NCBI GenBank assembly: GCA_964586675.1
Contig: CAZPHQ010000030.1
Location: 1-33,637 of the forward strand
Direction: 5' to 3'
Length of the DNA: 33,637 nucleotides
Origin: JADLGH01 sp964586675
GTDB lineage: Bacteria; Desulfobacterota_D; UBA1144; Nemesobacterales; UBA2774
Both the position numbers and the translations under genes were made by a program. The notes under the pieces were generated by a model that saw nothing but the letters and a program-made list of their open reading frames with translations, was not told the origin of the DNA and did no database searches. Shown piece by piece: positions 14,828-22,699 of the stretch. Every line of letters begins with the position of its first letter. Positions within the stretch are counted from its first letter, which is position 1.

Positions 14828-17053
14828 TCATTCGAATTCCCTGATCACATCCCTGAACTCCTCTATCTTGAACGGCTTCGAGAGGAACCTGTTCCCCGTC
14901 TCTTCTATGAAATCGAGCGTCTCGGTGCTCGGGTCGCCCGTGATGAAAAGTATCCTGCCTTCGAGGCCCGTGCCCATGGCCTTCAGACGCCGGAAAAATT
15001 CCTTCCCGTTCATCTGCGGCATTTTTATGTCGCATACGACAAAGTCGTATTCGATGCTGCCGAGCCTTGTAAGCGCTTCCTCGCCGTTCGTCGCCACTTC
15101 TACACCATAGCCGTCGCTTTCGAGGATGCCCGTGACGAGCGCCGTGACAAGCTCTTCGTCCTCGACGATGAGAACGCTCCTGCCGTTCTTCGGGCCGACA
15201 GGCCCGGAATGCGGCATGCCCTCCTCTTCCTTGTCGACGCCGAGGTAGTCCTTTATGTCGAGCACGGGCAGCGCTACCGTGAAAGCCGTCCCGCTCCCGG
15301 GGCCGCTTTCGACCCTTATATTGCCGTCATGCTCCTTTATTATTCCGTAGGATACTGACAGCCCGAGCCCCGTGCCGACGCCTGTCGGCTTCGTCGTGAA
15401 GAACGGGTCGAATATCTTGTGCTGTATGTCGGGGGGTATGCCCGGGCCCGAGTCTCTGAAAGTTATCTCTATCATCCCTTCGTCGTTTATGCGGCTCGTG
15501 ATCGCGAGCCTCCCCTCGTCCTTCCGCGACGACGCCATGGCGTGGTAGGCGTTTAATATGATGTTCGTAAACACCTGCTGTATCTGGTTCGAATCGAGCA
15601 TCGTTTTCGGGAGGTCCGGGTTGAAGTTCTTCATGACCTCGATGTTTTCGAGGTTGAGCTGATAGAGCCTGAACTCTATCGAATCCTCGAGTATCGCGTT
15701 CACGTCCGAATACTCCCTCCGCGGCTTGTCCTTCCTCGCGAACGAGAGAAGATTCTCGACGATCTTCCTCACCTTGTCGGCCGACTGGTGTATCACCTGC
15801 AGGAACCTGTCGCGCTTTTCGTGCTCGACGTCCGGCTGCGCGAGGAGCATCTGCGAGTATCCCAGTATGGGCGTAAGCGGGTTATTTATTTCGTGCGCTA
15901 TGCTGGAGACGAGCTGCCCGAGCGACGCGAGCTTTTCAGACTGTATCAGCTGGTCCTGGGTCGATTTGAGGTCCGTGTAGAGGCTTTCGAGCTCGATGGC
16001 CCTTTCCCTCGCCTCGTCCAGCATCTTGACCTTCGCTATAGCCGTCCCCATCTGGTTGCCGAGCGAAAGCATTATCTCGAGGTCGCTCTTGTCGAACGAC
16101 GCCTTTTCCGAGCTTCCGAAATGGATCACTCCCATCGTCTGGAGCCCGTACTTGATCGGCATCGAGAACACGGCCTTCGGGCCGAGCCGCCTCCCCGCGG
16201 GGCCGAGCGGGTTGTTGTCGCCGGAAGCGGTGCTGTAATAAACGGGCTCGCCCGACCTTATCACGCGCCACGTCACCCCTTCGGATTCCGGGACGACGGA
16301 CGCGTTGGCGATGTAATCCTCGCTGAGCCCCTTCTGGAGCTTGAGGACAGCCGCCCGGCTGCCGTCCTCCCCCTGCTCGACGAGATAAAGCGCCATGGCG
16401 TCGTATACGCCGAGGTCTTTCGTCACTTCCAGAAACGTCTCGTACATGAAGCCGAGGTCCGCCGAGCGGTGCACCTTCTCCGCGAGCGCGCTGAGTATAG
16501 AGAGGTTCCTGTTCTTCTCTTCCAGCTCCTGGCGCTGCTTTGCCCGTGAAATGGCTATGGCTATCTGGTTTCCAATAGTCGTAAGGAGCTCGACTTCGCT
16601 CCTCGTGAATTTTTCCTCTTTATACCTCGCGAACCATATCACCCCAATGGGCTTGCCGCCGAGAAAGATCGGCACGCCGAGGATGCCGTGAAAGCCCGCC
16701 CTCTTGCCGGCGGGCCCTATCTCCGCCGATTTGTGTATGTCCTCTATATTGAGTATCTGCCCCGTATCGAGCACTTTGCCCGTGATGCCGGAACCCCTGG
16801 GTATAACCGAAGCGTTGTTGACGTAGTCCTCCGGGAAATTCCGGTGCGACTGCAAGACGGCGTTCTCGCCCGAATCGTCGAGGAGATAGATAGCCGCCAT
16901 GTTGACCTTGTCCAGCTGCACGACGAGGTCCAGAGCGGTGTCGTAGATCTCCTTGAGGTCTGAAGACCTGTGAACCGCTTCTACTATCTTTATGAGCACC
17001 CGGAGGCTGTCCGCAATGCCTCTCGGGAGCTTGAGGGACTCTCGTATCTCCAT
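14828..17053 (-). CDS. Hybrid histidine kinase, GAF-GAF-HisKA-HATPase-REC
   Basis: 741 residues, cytoplasmic (no membrane helix). Domains in order: GAF 1 (about 25-172), GAF 2 (about 185-345), coiled linker, HisKA with LASLGQLVSSIAHEINNPLTP (phospho-acceptor His387), HATPase with N-box VFTNIILNAYHA (about 494-505), DSGPGIP and GTGLGLSV (about 534-567), and receiver domain (626-741) with acidic pocket Glu631/Asp632/Glu633, phospho-acceptor Asp675 in CDIKMP and Lys726 in LSKPF. The HEINNPL box is of the NtrB/DctB-like group. GAF domains sense small molecules or redox; the ligand is unknown. There is no output regulator next to it, so phosphate may go to a distant protein. The nearest divergent neighbour is an exported rhodanese, and a palindrome lies between them. 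Confidence 0.93.
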   Translation of the reverse strand: MEIRESLKLPRGIADSLRVLIKIVEAVHRSSDLKEIYDTALDLVVQLDKVNMAAIYLLDDSGENAVLQSHRNFPEDYVNNASVIPRGSGITGKVLDTGQILNIEDIHKSAEIGPAGKRAGFHGILGVPIFLGGKPIGVIWFARYKEEKFTRSEVELLTTIGNQIAIAISRAKQRQELEEKNRNLSILSALAEKVHRSADLGFMYETFLEVTKDLGVYDAMALYLVEQGEDGSRAAVLKLQKGLSEDYIANASVVPESEGVTWRVIRSGEPVYYSTASGDNNPLGPAGRRLGPKAVFSMPIKYGLQTMGVIHFGSSEKASFDKSDLEIMLSLGNQMGTAIAKVKMLDEARERAIELESLYTDLKSTQDQLIQSEKLASLGQLVSSIAHEINNPLTPILGYSQMLLAQPDVEHEKRDRFLQVIHQSADKVRKIVENLLSFARKDKPRREYSDVNAILEDSIEFRLYQLNLENIEVMKNFNPDLPKTMLDSNQIQQVFTNIILNAYHAMASSRKDEGRLAITSRINDEGMIEITFRDSGPGIPPDIQHKIFDPFFTTKPTGVGTGLGLSVSYGIIKEHDGNIRVESGPGSGTAFTVALPVLDIKDYLGVDKEEEGMPHSGPVGPKNGRSVLIVEDEELVTALVTGILESDGYGVEVATNGEEALTRLGSIEYDFVVCDIKMPQMNGKEFFRRLKAMGTGLEGRILFITGDPSTETLDFIEETGNRFLSKPFKIEEFRDVIREFE

Positions 17054-17107
17054 CCTAACACCGTATTATAATGTTTAACCGCGATATTTCGCAAGTGCTT
17101 TAAGCCC

Positions 17108-17134
17108 TTTTATCAAAAGCCGTTTTTGATAAAA
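17108..17134. promoter_or_regulatory. Perfect inverted repeat between the kinase and rhodanese genes
   Basis: TTTTATCAAAA (17108-17118) and TTTTGATAAAA (17124-17134) are exact inverted 11-mers with a 5-bp spacer. They lie 55 bp from the kinase start and 134 bp from the rhodanese start in the divergent promoter region. A regulator site serving one or both genes is likely; a hairpin is the alternative. Confidence 0.55.
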
Positions 17135-17267
17135 CCGGCCGATTCGCTATTATATTGGGGTACCCACTGGCGGGCGGCGTCCGCGGGAGCAGGGCGCGGC
17201 GGGGCCGTGGCTTTTCGCCCTGCCTGAAGGCCGGTGGATCGATTCATATCATCCGAGAGGTGTTAAC

Positions 17268-17699
17268 GTGACTCTTTATTCGATAATCGCGCTCGCCGCG
17301 GCGGCATTCTTCGTGGTATCGATGGTAGCGACGAGCGGCGAAACCGCAGAGCAGAAATCCGACAATTCGGAAGGCGTAAAGGAAATCCACGCCCGCGAGG
17401 CCCGCTCGCTCATAGAGCAGAGAAAATCCGACGGCCTCGTCATACTCGACGTCAGGACGGCCATGGAATTCGGCGACGGGCACATAAACGGGGCAACGAA
17501 CGTCGATTACAAGGCGGAGGATTTCAGGGAGAAGCTCTCTGCTCTCGACGCTTCGGCGACATACGTCGTCTACTGCCGCTCAGGCAGGAGAAGCACCGAG
17601 GCCGCGGAGATAATGCGGGAAATGGGCTTCACCGACATCTACCACCTCGAAGACGGAGTCCTCGGCTGGCATAAAGCCGGCCTCCCCCTCACCCGCTAA
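17268..17699 (+). CDS. Exported single-domain rhodanese
   Basis: 143 residues, GTG start with GAGAGG about 7 nt upstream. The N-terminal hydrophobic stretch (4-22) is a signal peptide or anchor, placing the domain in the periplasm. The rhodanese fold runs from about 38: EIHAREARSLIEQ, VILDVRTAMEFGDGHINGATNVDY, YVVYCRSGRRSTEAAEIM and IYHLEDGVLGWHKAGLPL. The catalytic Cys103 in the CRSGRRS loop is present, so persulfide transfer is possible. Single-domain exported rhodaneses (PspE-like) act on thiosulfate or other sulfane sulfur; the donor here is not known. Confidence 0.92.
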   Translation: MTLYSIIALAAAAFFVVSMVATSGETAEQKSDNSEGVKEIHAREARSLIEQRKSDGLVILDVRTAMEFGDGHINGATNVDYKAEDFREKLSALDASATYVVYCRSGRRSTEAAEIMREMGFTDIYHLEDGVLGWHKAGLPLTR

Positions 17700-17714
17700 C
17701 GGGCCACGCCCGTT
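17698..17714 (+). terminator. Hairpin overlapping the rhodanese stop codon
   Basis: AACGGGC (17698-17704), loop CAC, GCCCGTT (17708-17714). The stop TAA contributes to the stem. No T-tract follows, so this is a weak terminator candidate or an RNA-stabilising stem. Confidence 0.4.
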
Positions 17715-18394
17715 GGCAATCGCCGTAACAGGAGCAGTGCGGCTAATCAGCGGACGCGCGGTCGTCGCCTTGAACCTCCTATCTTGTACGTCTTAAATCA
17801 CACTATGTGTGCCAGACGAGCTCCGATACGACATAGCGTAAGCGGGGCGATTATCGACAGCCGAGCGTCCGGCGCTTTGAATCGCCTCACCAGCTACGTT
17901 GACACAGCATTCTTGTCATTCCCGAATGCTTTTATCGGGAATCCACTTTAATTCAGAGTCGCGGTCCTATATCGCGACCCCACATTTCCGTCATCTTGCC
18001 TGCCCGGCGTAGCTTTAGCGAAGATGGGAACTTGATTCAGGATCTCGTTTTAATCCTGTCATTCCCGAATGCTTGTATCGGGAATCCAGTTTTTACTAGT
18101 CATTTCGACCGTAGGGAGAAATCTTTCTTTTGCCCGTCATTCCCAACGATTTCGAGCGAGCGAGGAATCGGACGCCGCTACCTACTGCAAAAACGTTCAT
18201 CCAGTACAGCTCGCAACTTACCATCTTTAGCATCAATGCTTGTATCGGGAATCCAGTACGCTAAGCGTACATGAATCCTACGTCGCGACGCCCTGCCACA
18301 ACTCCGCTTCAGAGCGACGCAAATCACAACATTCATAATCTATCATTGTCTTTTGATCTTCATATCTTGCCACCTTGAATCCATAGGTTTATTC
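17715..18394. repeat. Long repeat-rich gap
   Basis: No gene is supported. About 17780-17905 is a copy of the CACAC/GTGTG family (TCACACTATGTGTG, then ACGACATAGCG, then CAGCCGAGCGTCC and CACCAGCTACG) that parallels 5000-5110 closely. GTCAT modules follow at 17915-17945, 17990-18044, 18058-18089, 18099-18124 and 18136-18169, with a partial one ending near 18256. The last 100 bp are AT-rich and lead into the lipoprotein promoter. Confidence 0.75.
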
Positions 18395-18429
18395 GTTGGC
18401 AGATGATATATTCAGTGTTGGCGGATGAT
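18395..18429 (+). promoter_or_regulatory. Direct repeats upstream of the lipoprotein promoter
   Basis: GTTGGCAGATGAT (18395-18407) and GTTGGCGGATGAT (18417-18429) differ at one base and are spaced 22 bp start to start, two helical turns. They end 12 bp before the -35 at 18442, the usual place for an activator (class I/II) or response regulator. Confidence 0.5.
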
Positions 18430-18441
18430 GTCGTATATAAT

Positions 18442-18470
18442 TTGATATTTATATTTACTGAATATATATT
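18442..18470 (+). promoter_or_regulatory. Sigma-70-like promoter of the lipoprotein operon
   Basis: TTGATA (18442-18447), 17-bp spacer, TATATT (18465-18470). The expected start near 18477 gives a leader of about 35 nt with GGGAGAAAG before the ATG at 18512. Confidence 0.65.
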
Positions 18471-18511
18471 AGACCTATAGTTACGGACAACAATAACGAT
18501 GGGAGAAAGAT

Positions 18512-18934
18512 ATGAGAAAAGTATCAATTCGTTTATCAATGTTTGCGCTTGTATTTACAATAATGGGCTGCATGAGCGCCGCCCAGCACCAGCAGAGCCT
18601 GCCCTCCACTCAGGAGCAGGAAATGACGGTCGGTGTAGTTCAAAAGGAAATCCGTAAAGGGATGTCTCAGGCCGACGTCGCCACGGCGCTGGGTTCGCCG
18701 AATATAGTAACAAAAGACAGCGCAGGGATGGAGACCTGGATTTACGACAAAATAGCATCCCAGGTTTCATACTCGAAAGACTCCGGCGGGACAGGTTTGA
18801 TAATCAACCTTTTTGGAGGATATGGCAGAGAGGCGGGCGCGGTTAGCACTACTCAAAAAACACTCACAGTCGTCATAAAATACGACGCCAACGGACTCGT
18901 CGACACATTCTCCTATCACGCAAGCAAATTCTGA
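18512..18934 (+). CDS. BamE/SmpA-like lipoprotein
   Basis: 140 residues. The signal peptide ends with lipobox IMGC (Cys20). The mature part contains VVQKEIRKGMSQADVATALGSPNIVTKDSAGMETWIYDK, the BamE/OmlA-type signature (I..GMs..dV...lG.P ... WvYd). A glycine-rich segment (GGTGLIINLFGGYG) follows and the protein ends TLTVVIKYDANGLVDTFSYH, the usual last strand of this fold. BamE is a subunit of the outer-membrane assembly machine, but this fold is also used by other outer-membrane lipoproteins, and the Gly-rich insertion is not typical. It forms an operon with the lipoprotein at 18975. Confidence 0.85.
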   Translation: MRKVSIRLSMFALVFTIMGCMSAAQHQQSLPSTQEQEMTVGVVQKEIRKGMSQADVATALGSPNIVTKDSAGMETWIYDKIASQVSYSKDSGGTGLIINLFGGYGREAGAVSTTQKTLTVVIKYDANGLVDTFSYHASKF

Positions 18935-18974
18935 GAACAAGAAGACAGAACTTATTTAGAAGGAGGGGATACTT

Positions 18975-19481
18975 ATGAGAGTTATATATGTTTTTGCTTT
19001 TGCGGTTGCTTGTCTCGCTTTATCGTGTGGGACATACAATCCTAATCCGCAGACTGAAATGACTCAGCTTCAGGTACGGGAATTTCAGACGAGGACATAC
19101 GACGTAAACGACGAGCTTGCCGTCATGAAAGCTCTGGCCGCAGTCCTGCTCGACGAAGGATTCATAATTAAGGACGCAGAAACCGACCTCGGCATCATCA
19201 ACGCCGTCAAGGAAGTTGACATCGAAAGCGGCGGTGAGAAATTCTTTTCGCTGCTCTTCTTCGGAGCCAACGCCAGATGGGCGAAGAACAGCATTATCGA
19301 AGCCTCGGTAAACGTGAACAGCTTCGGCGAACAGGTGAGAGTCCGTTTAGTTTTTCAGGTGAAGTCCATGAACAACAAGGGCGAGGTTATGGTGGTCCAG
19401 CAGGTCGAAGACCAGCAATACTACCAGGACTTTTTCGCCAAGGTGGATAAGGGAATTTTTATCCAGCAGGAAAAGCTTTAG
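18975..19481 (+). CDS. Lipoprotein of unknown function, second gene of operon
   Basis: 168 residues, 40 nt after the BamE-like gene, with a strong AAGGAGGGG site. Signal peptide with lipobox ALSC (Cys18). The mature protein has QTRTYDVNDELAVMKALAAVLLDEGFIIKDAETDLGIINAVKEVD, a helix then strand pattern seen in outer-membrane-associated lipoproteins. VNVNSFGEQVRVRLVFQVKSMNNKGE and a final QYYQDFFAKVDKGIFIQQ helix follow. I recognise no named family. Co-transcription with the BamE-like protein suggests a shared outer-membrane task. Confidence 0.85.
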   Translation: MRVIYVFAFAVACLALSCGTYNPNPQTEMTQLQVREFQTRTYDVNDELAVMKALAAVLLDEGFIIKDAETDLGIINAVKEVDIESGGEKFFSLLFFGANARWAKNSIIEASVNVNSFGEQVRVRLVFQVKSMNNKGEVMVVQQVEDQQYYQDFFAKVDKGIFIQQEKL

Positions 19482-19491
19482 CGTATAAACC

Positions 19492-19530
19492 AGCCGAAGC
19501 CTTTTTTCGAAAGAGGCTTCGGCTTTATAA
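19492..19530 (+). terminator. Rho-independent terminator of the lipoprotein operon
   Basis: AGCCGAAGCC (19492-19501) pairs perfectly with GGCTTCGGCT (19515-19524); TTTAT follows. It begins 11 nt past the stop of the second gene. Confidence 0.85.
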
Positions 19531-19593
19531 CGCATACCCGTTTTTATCTCCCCTCCTTCGAGTATCATATCAACATGAACGAGGCGAGCCCCG

Positions 19594-19827
19594 ATGCCTG
19601 AAACGCGGAAGGTCTACGGCGTAACGATAAACCGCCGCTTCTGGATACTTTCCGGCGTGAAGGACGGCGTCGCGCACTTCTTCAACCACAAGGGGCACAC
19701 GAAGGCCCTCCCGGTCGTCGGCCTCCCCCCGATTGAAAGGAAGGAAATCATTGCGTGGAAGGTTCAATACACGGCGGCGGAACGCCTGCCGAACGAGCTT
19801 AAAACCGGCCAGCTCGATCTGCTCTAG
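19594..19827 (+). CDS. Small conserved-looking hypothetical protein
   Basis: 77 residues, ATG start preceded by a GAGGCGAG-like weak ribosome site. No signal peptide. The sequence reads like a compact soluble domain: RKVYGVTINRRFWILSGVKDGVAHFFNHKGHTKALPVVG, then ERKEIIAWKVQYTAAERLPNEL. No family is recognised. Its stop codon and that of the convergent gene at 19824 share a CTAG. Confidence 0.5.
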   Translation: MPETRKVYGVTINRRFWILSGVKDGVAHFFNHKGHTKALPVVGLPPIERKEIIAWKVQYTAAERLPNELKTGQLDLL

Positions 19828-20333
19828 CTGTAAATCTCCTGGCCTATCCCTGTGATCAGGTCCTGAAACGCTTTGTCGACTGCTTTCTTCGAGAGCTTGA
19901 GCTTCGCTTCCATGCTCTCGTAATCGACGTGCTCCATGAGGAGGTTGTCCACCGTCTTGTAGTAAGCGATTGTCGACTCGTTGAGCGCGGCTATCCCGTC
20001 GTCGAGATTCTTCCCGTGAAGGTCGAGCTGGACGCCGAGCTTTCGGTAGTCGCTGAGTATATTCCCCGCCGCTTCGAGCATGAGTTTCAGGAGATCGATC
20101 TCCTCTCCCCTGTCGGCCGAGACGAGCCAGGAGCAGATCTCCTTGTGAAGCTTGTCGATCTTTTCCTGCTCGATCGTCAGCATCAGCGCCAGGTTTTCGA
20201 GCTTCTCGCGCCTGTAGAGCCTCACATCCCTTTCGTTCGACTGATTGTTCGTAATATACGACGTCAGGATGCTCGACGACACACCCAGAATCCCGCCTAT
20301 TATCACGCCTACCAACCCGGAATCTATATCCAT
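19824..20333 (-). CDS. Membrane-tethered helical protein of unknown function
   Basis: 169 residues from the ATG at 20333, which has AGAGAGG upstream; an in-frame GTG at 20351 lacks a ribosome site. One Gly-rich membrane helix near the N-terminus (GLVGVIIGGILGVSSSILTSYI). It is followed by a long, charged, coiled-coil-like cytoplasmic or periplasmic part (about 25-169) rich in Leu/Glu/Lys with no enzyme motif. It resembles small single-TM proteins of unknown role. Convergent with the 19594 gene, overlapping by 4 bp. Confidence 0.7.
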   Translation of the reverse strand: MDIDSGLVGVIIGGILGVSSSILTSYITNNQSNERDVRLYRREKLENLALMLTIEQEKIDKLHKEICSWLVSADRGEEIDLLKLMLEAAGNILSDYRKLGVQLDLHGKNLDDGIAALNESTIAYYKTVDNLLMEHVDYESMEAKLKLSKKAVDKAFQDLITGIGQEIYS

Positions 20334-20720
20334 CGCCGCCTCTCTCTTCACGCTAGAAGTCAGCCTGATTATATTATGACCCCCGCTTCAATTCAATGGA
20401 GGGTTAGGCAGAGCAACGGACTTCTAATCCTTGGCAGTGGGGTATTTAGGTGGGAGGCACCTCAATTCTGTCATTCCCGAATGCCTGTATCGGGAATCCA
20501 TTTTTTTAATCCGTCATCCTGAACTACGATTTCGAGCGAGCGAGGAATCGAACGCCCTTTGCTGACCGCAAGAAAGTATATCCAGGACTGCTCAATAGCA
20601 ACTCAACCCCAAACATTCAGGATCTAATTTCCCCAGCAATTCTATTGAGTTATATCGCAACGAAGATATTCTTCTCATATCGGTTGGCTTAATTCGGCTT
20701 TTCGTCACAGGAGGCCATAC
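20334..20720. repeat. Repeat-containing gap
   Basis: GTCAT modules at 20470-20500 (the ATTCCCGA...TCGGGAAT type) and 20513-20549 (CTGAACTACGATTTCGAG...GGAATC type with the downstream tail to about 20590). The flanks show nothing recognisable until the AGGAGG ribosome site at about 20709. Confidence 0.7.
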
Positions 20721-21188
20721 ATGACGGCTGAACCCCCTACGCCCGCGCCGGGCGAACGCGCACCCCACCCGCACTGGATAGTGAAGGCGTTCGCGCGCAC
20801 TCACGTGTTCCTGAACCGCCTGACAGACGGGCGCTTTTTCAACAGCTTCGGAGGCAGCGAAATCTGCTTCGTCACAATGAAGGGTGCAAAGAGCGGCCGC
20901 ATCCTGACGCTCCCGCTGATGTACGTCCCTTACAATCGCGGCGTGCTTCTGGTCGCATCGCTCGCAGGCGCTCCGGAGAACCCCGTCTGGTACAACAACC
21001 TCGTAAAGTACCCCGATATAACAGTGCGTCACCGCCGCAGCAGCATGAATCTCCGCGCCCGCCTCGCAGAGCCCGGCGAGAAGCCCGGGCTCTGGCCGAT
21101 CTGCGACGAGCACTATCCCTCATACGCCGACTACCGTAAGCGCACAACGCGGGACATTCCAATATTCGTGTGCGAGCCGGTCGTCTGA
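20721..21188 (+). CDS. Deazaflavin-dependent nitroreductase/quinone reductase family protein
   Basis: 155 residues, AGGAGG 6 nt before the ATG. The split-barrel family signature is clear: VTMKGAKSGRILTLPLMYVPYNRGVLLVASLAGAPENPVWYNNLVKYPDITV (about 53-104), as in mycobacterial Ddn-type F420H2-dependent reductases and related proteins. A Pro-rich N-terminus (1-17) and the short end PIFVCEPVV follow. Outside actinobacteria such proteins may use F420 or another flavin; no F420 synthesis gene is in this window, so the cofactor is open. Confidence 0.85.
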   Translation: MTAEPPTPAPGERAPHPHWIVKAFARTHVFLNRLTDGRFFNSFGGSEICFVTMKGAKSGRILTLPLMYVPYNRGVLLVASLAGAPENPVWYNNLVKYPDITVRHRRSSMNLRARLAEPGEKPGLWPICDEHYPSYADYRKRTTRDIPIFVCEPVV

Positions 21189-21217
21189 ATTTATGCTACT
21201 TGCTACGTCGCCGTCTC

Positions 21218-21754
21218 TCAGCGAATAATCACGAACTCGACTCGCCTGTTCTCGGAGCGGCCCTGCTCCGTATCGTTGGACGCGATAGGGTTCAGCGGCC
21301 CGACTCCCACACCGGCGAGCCTGTTCGAAGCGACTCCGTCCTTCACCAGCTGTTTCACTATGGCGTTGGCGCGGCGCTCCGAGAGCTTGATGTTGTAGTT
21401 GAAATCGCCGGTGTTGTCCGTGTATCCGACGACAGCGACGTTAAGGTTCGGATACTGTTCCATCACGTTCGCGAGCCTGCCGACGAACTGCATGGCGTTC
21501 GGATTTATTTCCGCGCTGTCGAACGCGAACAGGATTCCCCCGCTGATGATAACGCGGCCGTCGCTCTGAAGCGCGTTCGCGATGTCCTCTTCGGTGGCGG
21601 TGTTGATGTCGAACTTTGTAACTCGCCCCATGTACCCGGGCGGCGGCCCCGGCGGCGGTGGCGGCGGCTGGCTCGTCGCGCATCCCAGCATCGCCCCGGT
21701 CACGCCTATGATCAATGCAGCCCAAATAACCTGCCTGTTGAAGTACCTGGACAT
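21218..21754 (-). CDS. OmpA/Pal-family peptidoglycan-binding lipoprotein
   Basis: 178 residues. The signal peptide ends in lipobox MLGC (Cys25). A Pro-rich linker (about 30-42) follows, then a conserved FDINTATEEDIANALQSDGRVIISGGILFAFDSAEINP segment and the OmpA-C domain: GYTDNTGDFNYNIKLSERRANAIVKQLV with the diaminopimelate-binding Asp/Arg pair (TDNTG ... LSERRA), VGVGPLNPIASNDTEQGRSENRRVEFVI. This ties the outer membrane to peptidoglycan. The arrangement is like YiaD/Pal-type lipoproteins; it is not in a tol-pal cluster. A GGGGGG-type ribosome site precedes the ATG. Confidence 0.92.
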   Translation of the reverse strand: MSRYFNRQVIWAALIIGVTGAMLGCATSQPPPPPPGPPPGYMGRVTKFDINTATEEDIANALQSDGRVIISGGILFAFDSAEINPNAMQFVGRLANVMEQYPNLNVAVVGYTDNTGDFNYNIKLSERRANAIVKQLVKDGVASNRLAGVGVGPLNPIASNDTEQGRSENRRVEFVIIR

Positions 21755-22084
21755 AATTCCCCCCTGTAACGTGAAGTTTATAATTCACATTCCCCGAATA
21801 TTTTTGACGTCGATATTTCCCGATTTTTTTACGGAACCTGTGTTCACGCCCGACCCCATCACCATGAAAGCGCTGCCGTCCGCGGGAGCGGCCGCCCCGC
21901 CGAAAGCAGGCACTAATAATTCTTATATCATATTATTCATACAAATGGCAACGCAAGATTAAAGAACCCCGGGAACACTGGCCGCAACAGTCTGAATCCA
22001 CGCCGCAACCCACTGTAATATTTATATAATTCGCCCCGGAACTTCACCTGTTGACCGACGGGCTTTTAACCCGTCGCACACGTC
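21755..22084. other. Gap between OmpA-type and FMN reductase genes
   Basis: No gene is supported. T-runs near 21801-21830 and an AT-rich section near 21910-21960 and 22010-22030 may contain promoter elements, but no convincing pair was found. A hairpin lies at 22056-22076. Confidence 0.4.
22056..22076 (-). terminator. Hairpin after the FMN reductase gene
   Basis: CGACGGG (22056-22062) and CCCGTCG (22070-22076) form a perfect 7-bp stem with a 7-nt loop, 9 nt past the minus-strand stop at 22085. No T-tract follows, so termination strength is uncertain. Confidence 0.5.
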
Positions 22085-22699
22085 TCACATCCTCATCCCT
22101 TCTTCCGCCATCTCCTTCTCCCGGACGTAGGCTTCGAGCGATATCCTCGGGCAGATGTGGTCCTCGATGTAACGTATGAGATTCGCCGCGAGGGAGCGCA
22201 CGCGTTTTTCGACTGCGGCGTCGAGACAGTTCCCGTCCTCGTCGAAAACGTCCCGGACATTAGCGACCGACACAGGCCCCGGGAGGACAATCGCCCCTAT
22301 GTGCTGGCACACGCTCCCCAGGCTTTCGAGCGACTTTATCGCGCCGATGGTGCCTGCCGCCACGCCGAGCAATGCGACGGGTTTCCCCGACATGACGGAC
22401 GGGAACCCGAGGTTTTCTATGACGAGCTTCATCGTGCTCGAAAAGCTCCCGTGATACTCCGGCGTCGCGAGCACTATCCCCGTCGCCGCCTTCACGATCT
22501 CCCTGATGCGCTTCGGGTCGGGCTTGCCCTCTTCCGTTCCGGGAGGCGAGAGGTCGAGCACTCCCGGGTCGATGACTTCCACGCTCACGCCCTTGTGCTT
22601 CCCCAGCTCGTCCAGCACAAGCGCCGCCGCCATCGACGTGTAGTTCCCCGGCCGGACGCTCCCCTTTATCAACACGATCCTTATATCCCTTTCAGCCAT
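22085..22699 (-). CDS. NADPH-dependent FMN reductase family protein
   Basis: 204 residues of flavodoxin-like fold, cytoplasmic. FMN-phosphate loop GSVRPGNYTSMAA (13-25), then ATPEYHGSFSSTMKLVIENLG (the T.EY.gs.....k...e motif, about 78-98) and GVAAGTIGAIKSLESLG (about 112-128), as in the NADPH-dependent FMN reductase/SsuE-like family. It supplies reduced flavin or reduces quinones, dyes or chromate; the physiological acceptor is unknown. AAGGAG lies upstream of the ATG. Single gene. Confidence 0.9.
   Translation of the reverse strand: MAERDIRIVLIKGSVRPGNYTSMAAALVLDELGKHKGVSVEVIDPGVLDLSPPGTEEGKPDPKRIREIVKAATGIVLATPEYHGSFSSTMKLVIENLGFPSVMSGKPVALLGVAAGTIGAIKSLESLGSVCQHIGAIVLPGPVSVANVRDVFDEDGNCLDAAVEKRVRSLAANLIRYIEDHICPRISLEAYVREKEMAEEGMRM

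Noticed and set aside
14688..15035. N-terminal extension of the PrcB-like frame
   Set aside because: It would read through the kinase gene's terminator and the receiver-domain coding region in another frame; the signal peptide at 14687 marks the true start.
17915..18256. CRISPR array from the regularly recurring GTCAT modules
   Set aside because: The units are not evenly spaced, the interiors differ in length and type, and no cas gene is nearby.
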